A stretch of 53,389 nucleotides of DNA from NCBI GenBank assembly GCA_903871605.1, contig CAIQHF010000003.1, positions 1 to 53,389 on the forward strand. The letters are read 5' to 3'. This stretch comes from an uncultured Sphingomonadaceae bacterium (GTDB lineage Bacteria > Pseudomonadota > Alphaproteobacteria > Sphingomonadales > Sphingomonadaceae). Numbering within the stretch: the stretch's first letter is position 1; every line of letters begins with the position of its first letter. Of this stretch, positions 11,676 to 20,639 are shown piece by piece. The notes beneath the pieces were generated by a model. The model did no database searches and had not been told where the DNA came from. It saw only the letters and a list, made by a program, of their open reading frames with translations. The translations under genes were made by a program, and so were the position numbers.

Positions 11676-13064
11676 TCATCGCGCGCCCGACGGCCAGAGC
11701 AGCACGCGCACCGTCTGCAGCAGGATCAATATGTCGAGGAAGGGCGTGTAGTTCTTGGCGTAATAGAGGTCGTATTCGAGCTTGTTGCGCGCATCCTCGA
11801 GGCTCGCGCCATAGGGATAGTTGATCTGCGCCCAGCCGGTGATGCCGGGCTTCACCATGTGCCGCTCGGCATAGAAGGGCAGTTGCGTGGTCAGCGCGGA
11901 GACGAATTGCTGGCGCTCGGGGCGGGGCCCGACGAAGCTCATCCTGCCCTTGAGCACCACCCACACCTGCGGCAGCTCGTCGATCCGGACCATGCGGATG
12001 AAGCGCCCGACGCGCGTGATGCGCGGATCATTCTCCTGCGCCCAGACCGCCAGACCCGCAATCTCGGCGTCCTGCCGCATCGAGCGCAGCTTGATCACGT
12101 CGAACTCGACGCCGAACAGCCCGACGCGCGCCTGCCGGTAGAAGGCCGGGCCCTTGCTCTCGAGCTTCACCGCGATCGCGGTCAGCAGCACGATCGGCGC
12201 CGACAGGATCAGCAGCAGCAGGCTGGCGAGGATGTCGAACAGCCGCTTGGCGACGGTCGACAGGAAGCGCCCCGAGGAGAATCCGTCAGAGAAGATCAGC
12301 CAGCTGTGGCTGGCGGTGGCGAGATCGACGCGGCCGGTCTCGCGCTCGAGGAAGGTCGACAGCTCGTTGACGTGGACGCCCGTCGTCTTGATCCGCAGCA
12401 GATCCTGCAGCGGCAGCGCGTTGCGGCGCTCCTGAAGGGCGAGCACCACCTCGGACGCCTTGAGGTTGACAACATGATCGCCGAGGCTGTCGATCGCATC
12501 GCGGTTGATCGCGCCGCGCACCGCGTCGGGGCCGTCGTTCATGCCGATGAAGCCGCAGACGATGAAGCCCGCGCCCGGCTTGTCGGCAAGCGCCTTGATC
12601 CGCGCCGCGCGGGGGCCGGCGCCGAGCACAAGCACGCGCCGCTTGAACGCCTCGGAGCCGAGCACGGTGCCGAGCAGCATCCGCGAGACGGTGAGCAGCG
12701 TCGGCGCGATCAGCGCGGCGTAGAGCGCGTTCGAGCGCCACAGCGTCACGCCGGGAAACAGGAAGGAGAGCACCGAGATGAAGATCATGCCCAGCGCGAC
12801 CGCGACGATCAGCCGGACGCAGGCGAAGCGCACCGATTGCAGCGCCTCGAGCCCGTACACGCCGACCGCGACCATCGCGACCTCGACCGCGACGGCGAAG
12901 GTCAGGATCGGCCCCAGCCGCTCGGTGAAGGGCGTGATCGCCATGCCGATCTGCCACGCGCGCAGCACCCAGCTCGCCTCGGCCGTGACCATCAGCAACA
13001 CGATGTCGACCAGGCCGAGCAGCAGCACGGCATGGGGAACATAATGTTTGAACAATCTGATCAC
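11676..13064 (-). CDS. XrtA/PEP-CTERM-associated sugar transferase (priming glycosyltransferase)
   Basis: A 462-residue polyprenyl-phosphate sugar transferase of the TIGR03013-like group. The N-terminal third has several membrane helices, then a nucleotide-binding-like CoA-domain fold (VLVLGAGPRAARI). The C-terminal catalytic domain begins KRLFDILASLLLL and contains KLRSMRQDAE, RVGRFIRMVRIDELPQ and MSFVGPRPER, the hallmarks of PglC/WbaP-type enzymes that load the first sugar phosphate onto undecaprenyl phosphate for exopolysaccharide. It starts at GTG 13064. It sits directly upstream of prsK and prsR in the same direction, which agrees with a role in the exosortase-linked exopolysaccharide cluster. 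Confidence 0.9.
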   Translation of the reverse strand: MIRLFKHYVPHAVLLLGLVDIVLLMVTAEASWVLRAWQIGMAITPFTERLGPILTFAVAVEVAMVAVGVYGLEALQSVRFACVRLIVAVALGMIFISVLSFLFPGVTLWRSNALYAALIAPTLLTVSRMLLGTVLGSEAFKRRVLVLGAGPRAARIKALADKPGAGFIVCGFIGMNDGPDAVRGAINRDAIDSLGDHVVNLKASEVVLALQERRNALPLQDLLRIKTTGVHVNELSTFLERETGRVDLATASHSWLIFSDGFSSGRFLSTVAKRLFDILASLLLLILSAPIVLLTAIAVKLESKGPAFYRQARVGLFGVEFDVIKLRSMRQDAEIAGLAVWAQENDPRITRVGRFIRMVRIDELPQVWVVLKGRMSFVGPRPERQQFVSALTTQLPFYAERHMVKPGITGWAQINYPYGASLEDARNKLEYDLYYAKNYTPFLDILILLQTVRVLLWPSGAR

Positions 13065-13223
13065 GCGTGCGTCCCCGTCGGCGCCTGCTTAGCCCCGGTC
13101 CACCCGGGTGTCGCTCAAATTGACAAATATTTCCTGAAACCTTGCGCCGGTCGCGAGAATTGAGGCATCTCCCGCGACGTCCCCCATTCGGGGGAAAGCG
13201 CATCAGACAGCCAAGGTTTACGC

Positions 13224-14309
13224 ATGACCGAACGACGCCGGATCACCCCTGTCATTCTCTCGGGCGGGTCCGGAACACGGCTGTGGCCACTGTCGCGCTC
13301 CGCGCGACCCAAGCAGTTGCTCGCGCTGACGCATGTCGAGACGATGCTCCAGCTGACCGTCGCGCGCGCCAGCGGCAGCGAGCGGTTCGCGGCACCGATG
13401 GTGGTCGCCAGCACCGCGCATGCCGACGAGATCGAGGCGCAGCTCGCCGCCGCCGGGATCGAGGTAGGTACGCTGATCCTCGAGCCCGCCGCCCGCAACA
13501 CCGGCCCGGCGATCGCGCTCGCCGCCTTCGCCGCCGAGCCCGACGCGATCCTGCTGGTGATGCCCAGCGACCATGTCATCGCCGACGTGCCCGCCTTCCA
13601 CGCCGCGATCGAACGCGCGGTGCCGCTGGTCGAGGCGGGCTGGCTGGTCACCTTCGGGATCACGCCCAACGGCCCCGAGACGGGCTATGGCTATATCCGT
13701 CGCGGCGACGCGCTCGCGCCCGGCGTCCAGCGCGTCGAGAAATTCGTCGAGAAGCCCGATCGCGTCACCGCGCAATCCTATGTCGAGGACGGGATGCACA
13801 GCTGGAACGGCGGCATCTTCCTGTTCACCGCGGCAAGCTACATCGCCGCGCTCGAGGCGCATGCCCCCGCCATGGCCGCCGCCGCGCACGAGGCGATCGA
13901 TGCGGCGACGCATGACGGCCACCGCATTCACCCCGAGGCGCTGTCGTTCGGCCGCTCGCCCAACGACTCGATCGACTATGCGGTGATGGAGAAGGCCGAG
14001 CGCGTCGCGGTGGTGCCGGTCGACATGGGCTGGTCCGACGTCGGCAGCTGGGATGCGCTGCACGAGCTCGCGATCAAGGATCTCGACGGCAATGCGCACC
14101 ACGGCGAGGTGCTTGCGATCGATACCAACAACTGCCTGATCCGCAGCGAAGGTCCGATCGTCGTCGCGGTCGGCGTCAAGGACGTGATCGTGATCGCGAC
14201 GCGCGACGCGGTGCTGGTGCTGCCGCGCGGCGACAGCCAGCAGATCAAGCGCGCGATCGAGGCGCTCAAGCGCGACGGCCACGTCACGCTCGACAAGCCC
14301 TGGGCTTAG
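13224..14309 (+). CDS. manC: Mannose-1-phosphate guanylyltransferase
   Basis: A 361-residue nucleotidyltransferase that makes GDP-mannose from mannose-1-phosphate and GTP for polysaccharide synthesis. The N-terminus has the signature ILSGGSGTRLWPLSR and the activation-site lysine in RPKQLL. Later blocks are VMPSDHVI, FVEKPD and NGGIFLF, the acidic GWSDVGSWDAL, and VLVLPRGDSQQIK. The length corresponds to the nucleotidyltransferase plus a short beta-helix tail; the C-terminal phosphomannose isomerase domain of bifunctional ManC/AlgA is absent. It diverges from the sugar transferase gene, sharing a 159-bp promoter region, so its product probably feeds the same exopolysaccharide. Confidence 0.93.
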   Translation: MTERRRITPVILSGGSGTRLWPLSRSARPKQLLALTHVETMLQLTVARASGSERFAAPMVVASTAHADEIEAQLAAAGIEVGTLILEPAARNTGPAIALAAFAAEPDAILLVMPSDHVIADVPAFHAAIERAVPLVEAGWLVTFGITPNGPETGYGYIRRGDALAPGVQRVEKFVEKPDRVTAQSYVEDGMHSWNGGIFLFTAASYIAALEAHAPAMAAAAHEAIDAATHDGHRIHPEALSFGRSPNDSIDYAVMEKAERVAVVPVDMGWSDVGSWDALHELAIKDLDGNAHHGEVLAIDTNNCLIRSEGPIVVAVGVKDVIVIATRDAVLVLPRGDSQQIKRAIEALKRDGHVTLDKPWA

Positions 14310-14315
14310 CCTTGC

Positions 14316-14415
14316 CGTTTCCCGGAGAATGCCGGGCCCCAGGCCTCAACTTGCTATAAAGACGGCGCGCACGCCACGTATGCCGGGCCTGGACCCCGGC
14401 TTTCGCCGGGGAACG
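14316..14415. repeat. Inverted pair of REP-like elements
   Basis: This 100-bp segment matches the element at 8668-8765. It has a left hairpin around CCCGGAGAATGCCGGG, a right hairpin CCCCGG-ctttcg-CCGGGG, and facing GGGCCCAGGCC / GGGCCTGG arms. It lies between the convergent manC and DUF4893 genes and could terminate both. Confidence 0.65.
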
Positions 14416-14439
14416 GCAGCGCCCGAGGAACCGCCGCCT

Positions 14440-15093
14440 TCACCCCTCGGGCACCAGCTCCATCACGTCGGCGAGCGATTCCCACGCGGGTTGCGGCATG
14501 ATCATCCGCCAGCGCCTGGACTCGACGCGCTGGACGATGCCGACGACGTCGCGATCCGCGTCGCGGCCATAGGCGATCGCCTTGACCTCGTCGCCGAGGA
14601 TCATCGTGCCGAGGAAGACGGTGCGTGACGGGCCATCCTTATAGAGCCGGCCGGATGGCTTCTGCAGCCCGTTGAGCTCGATCAGCCGCGTGATGTCGTC
14701 CGACGGACGGACCTGGCAACGATGCGTCGGATAGGCAATATATGTGTCCTGCCCGGCGGTCTTGGCACCGAGCTTGATCACCCGGCAGCGATAATAGCCG
14801 ACCGGCAGCGCCGGTCCGTCGATCCCAGCATCGGGGTCGAGCAGCTTGCCCTCGGCGTCGATCCTGGCGCCGGCGCCATGCGCGCGCGCCGCGGCCAGGC
14901 CGTCGACCATCGCCTTGCGCCACGCGCGCAGCCGCAGGTGATCGGGATCGGTGATGACGTCGTGCCAGTCGGGCGTGCCGTTGGCGCCCGCCTGGTCGCT
15001 CGCCGCGGCGACCGGCGGGCAGCCTCCCTTGGCCGCGCATCCGGTCATTGCCGCGAGCGTCAGCAGGGCCAGAAGCTTGGGCAGCACGCGCAT
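14440..15093 (-). CDS. DUF4893-type lipoprotein
   Basis: A 217-residue protein starting MRVLPKLLALLTL with a lipobox ending MTGC at about residue 20, so it is predicted to be lipid-anchored and periplasm-facing. The body has the DUF4893 pattern: HDVITDPDHLRLRAWRKAM near the beginning, a YYRCR...HRCQV pair of cysteines in the middle, and the closing WRMIMPQP segment. Function is unknown. ATG 15093 gives the signal peptide; the frame is open far upstream, but that part is antisense-like and overlaps the neighbouring dehydrogenase gene. Confidence 0.8.
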   Translation of the reverse strand: MRVLPKLLALLTLAAMTGCAAKGGCPPVAAASDQAGANGTPDWHDVITDPDHLRLRAWRKAMVDGLAAARAHGAGARIDAEGKLLDPDAGIDGPALPVGYYRCRVIKLGAKTAGQDTYIAYPTHRCQVRPSDDITRLIELNGLQKPSGRLYKDGPSRTVFLGTMILGDEVKAIAYGRDADRDVVGIVQRVESRRWRMIMPQPAWESLADVMELVPEG

Positions 15094-15161
15094 CAACGAC
15101 CTTTCGAGAGCAACGGGCGCGACCATAGCCCGCGCGGGCGGCCGCCGACAACGCCTGGACG

Positions 15162-15947
15162 CTATGCCGCGGTCCAGCCGCCATCCATCGCATAATTGGC
15201 GCCCGTCACCTGCGCCGCCTCGTCGCGGCAGAGGAACAGCGCGAGCGCCGCGACCTGCTCGGGCGTGACGAACTGCCGGGTCGGCTGCGCGGGCAGCAGC
15301 ACGTCGTTGATCACCTGATCGCGGGTGAGCCCCCGCGCCTTCATCGTGTCCGGGATCTGGCGCTCGACCAGCGGCGTCCAGACATAGCCCGGCGAGATGC
15401 AATTGACCGTGATGCCGAAGGTCGCGGTCTCGAGCGCGGCGGTCTTGGCGAGGCCGGCAATGCCGTGCTTGGCGGTGACATAGGCCGATTTGAACGGCGA
15501 GGCGGTGAGCGAATGCGCCGAGGCGGTGGCGATGATCCGGCCCCATTTCGCCGCCTTCATCAGCGGGATCGCCGCGCGCATCAGGTGGAAGGCGGACGAC
15601 AGGTTGATCGCGATGATCTGGTCCCACTTGTCGAGCGGGAAATCCTCGATCGGCGCGACATGCTGGATGCCGGCATTGGCGATGACGATGTCGGGTCCGC
15701 CGAGCCTGTCGTGGCACGTCCGCACCATCGCGGCGATCGCGGCGGGATCGCTCATGTCGGCGTCCGAGTGGATCGCGTCGGTGCCGCTTGCGGCGGCCAG
15801 TGCGGCGCATTCGGCCGCGATCTCGGCCGCGTCGCCGAACCCGTTGATCATCACCGCCGCGCCTTCGGCGGCGAGCGCGCGGGCATAGGCCAGCCCGATC
15901 CCCGAGGTCGAACCGGTGACGAGCGCGGTCTTGCCCGTGAGGAACAT
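15162..15947 (-). CDS. bdhA: 3-hydroxybutyrate dehydrogenase (SDR family)
   Basis: A 261-residue short-chain dehydrogenase. It has the NAD-binding TGSTSGIGLA motif near residues 11-20, NAG in VIANAGIQHV, and the catalytic Ser-Tyr-Lys set: ATASAHS and the YVTAKHG block. The HVAPIEDFPLDKWD segment and the C-terminal LPAQPTRQFV match D-3-hydroxybutyrate dehydrogenases, which interconvert 3-hydroxybutyrate and acetoacetate in polyhydroxybutyrate use. ATG 15947 has a GGAG ribosome site 7 bp away; the frame extends to 16064 without conserved sequence. It is divergent from the metallopeptidase gene. Confidence 0.9.
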   Translation of the reverse strand: MFLTGKTALVTGSTSGIGLAYARALAAEGAAVMINGFGDAAEIAAECAALAAASGTDAIHSDADMSDPAAIAAMVRTCHDRLGGPDIVIANAGIQHVAPIEDFPLDKWDQIIAINLSSAFHLMRAAIPLMKAAKWGRIIATASAHSLTASPFKSAYVTAKHGIAGLAKTAALETATFGITVNCISPGYVWTPLVERQIPDTMKARGLTRDQVINDVLLPAQPTRQFVTPEQVAALALFLCRDEAAQVTGANYAMDGGWTAA

Positions 15948-16093
15948 GGCGATACTCCGTTGCGGGCCGGGCCGCGGCCGAGAAGCGGCGCTTGTGGCGC
16001 GGTTGGCGTGCGGCATCAAGCGTGGGTTCACAGCGCTTTTGCAACCCTCGCCGTTCCGGGGCATTGTCGCCTCTCACCACCGGGAGACGCCGC

Positions 16094-17020
16094 ATGCGGC
16101 TCGACGACTATCGAACCAGCGACAATGTCGGCGACGAGCGCGGCGAGAGCTTCGGCGGCGGCGGATTCGGCGGCGGCGGCGGAGGCGGGCTGTTCGGTCT
16201 GCTGTTCGGCCTCGTCGCCAGCCGCTTCGGCATCGGCGGCATCGTCGTGCTGATCATCGGCGCGCTGATCTTCGGCGCCAATCCGCTCGCCCTGATGGGC
16301 GGCGGGCAGAGCGTCCTGCAGGGCAGCGGCACCGGCGGCGAGCCCGCGCTCACCCACGAGGGCGCCGCCAAGGCGTGCGCGGCGGACGCGGCGAGCAAAT
16401 TCTCCTGCCAGGTGCTCGCCTCGACCGAGGATACCTGGACCAAAATCTTCCAGCAGCAGGGCAAACAATATACCCCCGCTGGGCTGATCTTCTACGCCGG
16501 CAGCGGCCGCTCGGGTTGCGGTGCCGCGCAGACCGCGATGGGCCCCTTCTATTGCCCGACCGACAAGCGCGTCTATCTCGACACCGAATTCTACGACGAG
16601 CTCAAGACCAAGTTCGGCGCGCCGGGCGATTTCGCGCAGGCCTATGTGATCGCGCACGAGGTCGGCCATCACGTCCAGGATCTGCTCGGAATCCTGCCCA
16701 GGGTGAGCGAACAGCAGCGCGAGGTGAGCGCGACCGAGGGCAATGCGCTGCAGGTCAAGATCGAGCTCCAGGCGGATTGCTTCGCGGGCGTGTGGGCCGC
16801 CAATAATCGCGACCGGATCGAGCCGGGCGACGTCGAGGGCGGGCTCCGGGCGGCGCACGCGATCGGCGACGATACGCTCCAGCAGGAGGCGCAGGGCCGC
16901 GTCGTCCCCGACAGCTTCACCCACGGCACCTCGGCGCAGCGGATGGAGTGGCTCAAGAAGGGCATCGACAGCGGCGATCCCGCGGCGTGCGACACCTTCG
17001 CCGCGGGCGCGGACGCGTAA
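16094..17020 (+). CDS. Neutral zinc metallopeptidase, YpfJ family
   Basis: A 308-residue membrane-anchored protein of the putative neutral zinc metallopeptidase (YpfJ) family. A short N-terminal cytoplasmic part contains a glycine-rich stretch, then one hydrophobic helix (about residues 35-70), and an outward domain with the zinc motif HEVGHH (His188). The partner sequence ADCFAGVWA supplies the usual downstream acidic region, and VPDSFTHGTSAQR closes the family signature. ATG 16094 follows GGGAG at 7 bp. Physiological substrate is unknown. Confidence 0.9.
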   Translation: MRLDDYRTSDNVGDERGESFGGGGFGGGGGGGLFGLLFGLVASRFGIGGIVVLIIGALIFGANPLALMGGGQSVLQGSGTGGEPALTHEGAAKACAADAASKFSCQVLASTEDTWTKIFQQQGKQYTPAGLIFYAGSGRSGCGAAQTAMGPFYCPTDKRVYLDTEFYDELKTKFGAPGDFAQAYVIAHEVGHHVQDLLGILPRVSEQQREVSATEGNALQVKIELQADCFAGVWAANNRDRIEPGDVEGGLRAAHAIGDDTLQQEAQGRVVPDSFTHGTSAQRMEWLKKGIDSGDPAACDTFAAGADA

Positions 17021-17030
17021 AGCCACCTGT

Positions 17031-17102
17031 GCTCCGGCGCAGGCCGGAGCGCTGTAGAGTGGCGCAGCGTCCGCTATCCAACGCTCCTGCCTTCGCAGGA
17101 GC
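17031..17102. repeat. Two REP-like hairpins
   Basis: Two perfect hairpins sit in the 153-bp gap before the aldo/keto reductase gene: GCTCCGGC-gcag-GCCGGAGC (17031-17050) and GCTCCTGC-cttc-GCAGGAGC (17083-17102). They share the GCTCC arm start and belong to the same general family as the other chromosomal palindromes in this window. Confidence 0.55.
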
Positions 17103-17173
17103 ACCTCGGCCCTTGCGTGGGCACATCGGCGTCCCCGCCGCGTTACCGCCGCGGCACCTGAACGGAGATCCCC

Positions 17174-18154
17174 ATGGATTATCGCAAACTCGGCAATACC
17201 GGCCTCGACATCTCGCCGCTCTGCCTCGGCTGCATGACGTTCGGCATACCGACACGCGGCAACCACCAATGGACGCTCGACGAGGAGCAGAGCCTGCCGA
17301 TCATCCGCCGCGCGATCGACGCCGGGATCAATTTCTTCGACACCGCCAACGTCTATTCGGACGGCACCTCGGAAGAGATTGTCGGTCGCGCGCTCAAGGA
17401 GTTCGCGCGCCGCGACGAGGTGGTGATCGCGACCAAGGTCCACGGCCCGATGCGCAAGGGCCCCAATGCCGGCGGGTTGTCGCGCAAGGCGATCCTGACC
17501 GAGATCGACGCCTCGCTGACGCGGCTCGGCACCGACTATGTCGATCTCTACCAGATCCACCGCTTCGATCCCGACGTGCCGATCGAGGAGACGCTCGAGG
17601 CGCTGCATGATGTCGTCAAGGCCGGTAAGGCGCGCTATATCGGCGCCTCGTCGATGTACGCCTGGCAGTTCGCGACGATGCTCCACGTCGCCGAGGCGAA
17701 TGGCTGGACGCGCTTCGTGACGATGCAGAATTACGTCAACCTGCTCTACCGCGAGGAGGAGCGCGAGATGCTGCCGCTGTGCGAGGCGGAGGGCATCGGC
17801 GTGATTCCGTGGAGCCCGCTCGCGCGCGGCCGGCTGACGCGCGACTGGGACGACAAGACCGAGCGCTCGCAGACCGACGCGTTCGGCAAGACGCTCTACG
17901 CGGCGAGCGCGGACGCCGATCGCAAGGTGGTCGGCATGGTCGCCGCGATTGCCGCCGAGCGTGGCGTGCCGCGCGCGCAGATCGCGCTCGCCTGGGTGAT
18001 GGCCAAGCCCGAGGTATCGGCGCCGATCGTCGGCGCGTCCAAGGTCGCGCATCTCGACGATGCGATCGCCGCGCTGGCGATCGAGCTCAGCGACGACGAG
18101 ATCGCGCGGCTCGAGGCGCCCTATGTGCCGCACGCGGTGGTCGGCTTCGGCTGA
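17174..18154 (+). CDS. Aldo/keto reductase
   Basis: A 326-residue TIM-barrel NADPH oxidoreductase. The catalytic tetrad is visible as FFDTANVY (Asp and Tyr), VIATKV (Lys) and YQIHRF (His). The C-terminal NADP-binding block is APIVGASKVAHLDDA. The length and the start MDYRKLGNTGLDIS are typical of the YajO/Tas/AKR11-like group, which reduces diverse aldehydes and ketones. CGGAGA precedes the ATG. The same-strand FadE gene follows after 90 bp, but a functional link is only suggestive. Confidence 0.9.
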   Translation: MDYRKLGNTGLDISPLCLGCMTFGIPTRGNHQWTLDEEQSLPIIRRAIDAGINFFDTANVYSDGTSEEIVGRALKEFARRDEVVIATKVHGPMRKGPNAGGLSRKAILTEIDASLTRLGTDYVDLYQIHRFDPDVPIEETLEALHDVVKAGKARYIGASSMYAWQFATMLHVAEANGWTRFVTMQNYVNLLYREEEREMLPLCEAEGIGVIPWSPLARGRLTRDWDDKTERSQTDAFGKTLYAASADADRKVVGMVAAIAAERGVPRAQIALAWVMAKPEVSAPIVGASKVAHLDDAIAALAIELSDDEIARLEAPYVPHAVVGFG

Positions 18155-18244
18155 ACGCGGCGCGGCGGCGGACGGCGGGCGGCGGAGGGCGACGGCATGG
18201 ACCTCTGCCACGCGCGCTGCGTTGCTACGGCGAGGAGTATGTCC

Positions 18245-20491
18245 ATGACCGTCACCACGCTGCGCCGCGACTATGCCACCCGACCGATTCTCGACGCGCT
18301 CGACGGCGTGATGCCCGCGCTTTCCGCCACCGAGGCCGAGGCGATCGATGCGGGCGACACCTGGCTCGACGCGTCGCTGTTCACGGGCAATCCCGACTGG
18401 GCGGCGCTGCTCGCGGTACCGCCGGCCACGCTCTCGGCCGAGGAGCAGGCGTTTCTCGACGGCCCGGTCGAGCGACTGTGCGCGCTGGTCGACGACTGGA
18501 AGATCAGCTGGGAAACGCACGACCTGCCGCCCGAGGCGTGGGACCTGCTCAAGCGCGAGAAATTCTTCGGGATGATCATCCCCAAGGAACATGGCGGGCT
18601 GGGCTTCTCGGCCTTCGGTCACTCGGAGGTGGTGCGCAAGCTGTCGACTCGCTCGTCGGCGGTCGCGGTGACCGCGATGGTGCCCAATTCGCTCGGGCCG
18701 GGCGAGCTGATCCTGCGCTTCGGCACCGAGGCGCAGCAGCGCTACTGGCTGCCGCGGCTCGCCGACGGCCGCGAGATCCCCGCCTTCGGGCTGACCTCGC
18801 CCGAGGCGGGCTCCGACGCCGCATCGATGATCGACGAGGGAATCGTCACGCACGGCGAATGGCAGGGCGAACGCGTGCTCGGCATCCGCCTCAACTGGCA
18901 CAAGCGCTACATCACATTGGGCCCGGTCGCGACGATCCTCGGCCTCGCGTTCAAGCTGCGCGACCCGGAGCGGCTGCTCGGCGGCGACGAGCATATCGGC
19001 ATCACCGTCGGCCTCGTCCCGACCGATCTGCCCGGTGTCGAGATCGGCAGGCGGCATCTGCCCGCGATGCAGGCGTTCATGAACGGCCCCAATTCCGGGC
19101 ACGACGTGTTCATCCCGATGGATCACGTCATCGGCGGCCGCGCCCGCGTCGGGCAGGGCTGGAAGATGCTGATGAGCGCGCTCGCCGCGGGTCGCGGCAT
19201 CTCGCTGCCCTCGCAATCGGCCGCCGCCGCCGCCTTCGCCGCGCACGCGACCGGCGCCTATGCGCGCATCCGCACGCAATTCCATCTGCCGATCGCCGCG
19301 TTCGAGGGCATTCAGGAGCGGCTCGCGCGGATCGCCGCCAACGCCTATCTGCTCGACGGCGCGCGCCGTCTGACCTGCGCGGGGCTCGACCAGGGCCACC
19401 ACCCCGCGGTGATCTCCTCGATCATGAAGCTGCACGCGACCGAGCGGATGCGCATCGTCGTCGACGACGCGATGGATGTCCATGGCGGCAAGGCGATCAT
19501 CGACGGCCCCAACAACTATCTCGGCAACGCCTATCGCTCGGTGCCCGTCGCGATCACCGTCGAGGGCGCCAACATATTGACGCGCAGCCTGATGGTGTTC
19601 GGCCAGGGCGCAATCCGTTCGCATCCCTATCTGCTCGACGAGGTCCGCGCGATCGGCGAGCCCGATCGTGCGGTGGCGCTCGCCAATCTCGACGCGGTGC
19701 TGTGGAAGCATGTGACGCACGCGCTCAAGACCGCGATCCGCACCTTCGCGCGGAGCTGGACCGCGGGCGTGTTCGCCCCCGCCCCGCGCGCGGGCAAGGC
19801 GACGCGCTTCTACCGGCAGATGTCGCGCTATGCCGCCGCCTTCGCCTTCACCTCGGACATCGCCTTCCTGTCGCTCGGCGGCGAACTCAAGCGCCGCGAG
19901 CTGCTCTCGGCGCGATTGGGCGACGTGCTGTCCGAACTCTATCTGCTCGCCGGCGCCCTGAAGCGCTGGGAGGACGAGGGGCGGCAGGACGCCGACTTCG
20001 CGTTGCTGCGCTATTGCATGGAGGCGGGCTTCGCGACGATCGAGAGCCGCTTCGACGAGATCTTCGCCAACATGCCCAACCGCGCGGTGCGCTGGATGCT
20101 GCGGATCTTCGTGATGCCGTTCGGGCGGCGCCGGCGCGGGCCGTCCGACCGGCTGGTGCGGCAGTGCGCGGCGATCCTCACCGAACCATCGGCGGCGCGC
20201 GATCGGCTCACCGCCAACATCTATCTCGGCCGCGGCGACGATGCCGTCTCCAAGCTCGGCGCGGCATTCGCGCTGGTCACCGCGGCGCAGCCGATCCTCG
20301 ACCGGCTGCACAAGGCGCGGATCAAGGATTGGCGCCAGGCGGGCGACCGGATTTCGGCGAGCGAGCGCGCGCAGCTCGAGGCGGCGGACACGGCGACCGC
20401 CGCGGTGATCGCGGTCGACGATTTCGCCCCCGAGGATTTGGGCGGAACGCCGATCGAATCCCGACGGGTCAGGGCGCTCGTCGACGCCTGA
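18245..20491 (+). CDS. fadE: FadE-type acyl-CoA dehydrogenase
   Basis: A 748-residue acyl-CoA dehydrogenase catalysing the first oxidation step of fatty acid beta-oxidation. The middle and acyl-CoA domains carry GLTSPEAGSDAASM, GHDVFIPMDHVIGG and DVHGGKAIIDGP; the extra C-terminal region (about the last 280 residues) is the DUF1974-like part that distinguishes FadE from short-chain enzymes. I chose ATG 18245 because AGGAG is 7 bp upstream; the frame is open from 18197 and an ATG at 18239 is too close to the ribosome site. Length is close to the family norm. Confidence 0.92.
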   Translation: MTVTTLRRDYATRPILDALDGVMPALSATEAEAIDAGDTWLDASLFTGNPDWAALLAVPPATLSAEEQAFLDGPVERLCALVDDWKISWETHDLPPEAWDLLKREKFFGMIIPKEHGGLGFSAFGHSEVVRKLSTRSSAVAVTAMVPNSLGPGELILRFGTEAQQRYWLPRLADGREIPAFGLTSPEAGSDAASMIDEGIVTHGEWQGERVLGIRLNWHKRYITLGPVATILGLAFKLRDPERLLGGDEHIGITVGLVPTDLPGVEIGRRHLPAMQAFMNGPNSGHDVFIPMDHVIGGRARVGQGWKMLMSALAAGRGISLPSQSAAAAAFAAHATGAYARIRTQFHLPIAAFEGIQERLARIAANAYLLDGARRLTCAGLDQGHHPAVISSIMKLHATERMRIVVDDAMDVHGGKAIIDGPNNYLGNAYRSVPVAITVEGANILTRSLMVFGQGAIRSHPYLLDEVRAIGEPDRAVALANLDAVLWKHVTHALKTAIRTFARSWTAGVFAPAPRAGKATRFYRQMSRYAAAFAFTSDIAFLSLGGELKRRELLSARLGDVLSELYLLAGALKRWEDEGRQDADFALLRYCMEAGFATIESRFDEIFANMPNRAVRWMLRIFVMPFGRRRRGPSDRLVRQCAAILTEPSAARDRLTANIYLGRGDDAVSKLGAAFALVTAAQPILDRLHKARIKDWRQAGDRISASERAQLEAADTATAAVIAVDDFAPEDLGGTPIESRRVRALVDA

Positions 20492-20518
20492 CACCGACGA
20501 CGACTGGACACGTCCTCC

Positions 20519-20543
20519 GTCACCCCCGGCCTGATCCGGGTGA
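20519..20543. repeat. REP-like palindrome
   Basis: The arms GTCACCC and GGGTGAC flank CCGGCCTGATCCGG, forming a hairpin just after fadE. It resembles the element at 7167-7198 and may contribute to ending the fadE transcript. Confidence 0.55.
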
Positions 20544-20639
20544 CGAGGCGGTTCGTGCCACGCCGGCCGCGCCGGAAGCGCAGGCCGGTTGACGCCGCGC
20601 CCCGCAGACGCCTTGATGCGCGGCGGGCGCGGCGGGGGC

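Noticed and set aside
11592-13163. A 523-codon plus-strand frame opposite the sugar transferase
   Set aside because: Its residues are mostly Arg, Ala, Asp, Gln and His with no motif, while the minus strand encodes a complete PHPT-type transferase.
14440-16095. A 551-codon minus-strand frame covering lipoprotein and dehydrogenase genes
   Set aside because: Only its last 217 codons, from ATG 15093, form the DUF4893 lipoprotein; the upstream part is an out-of-frame reading of the bdhA gene, which is intact in another frame.
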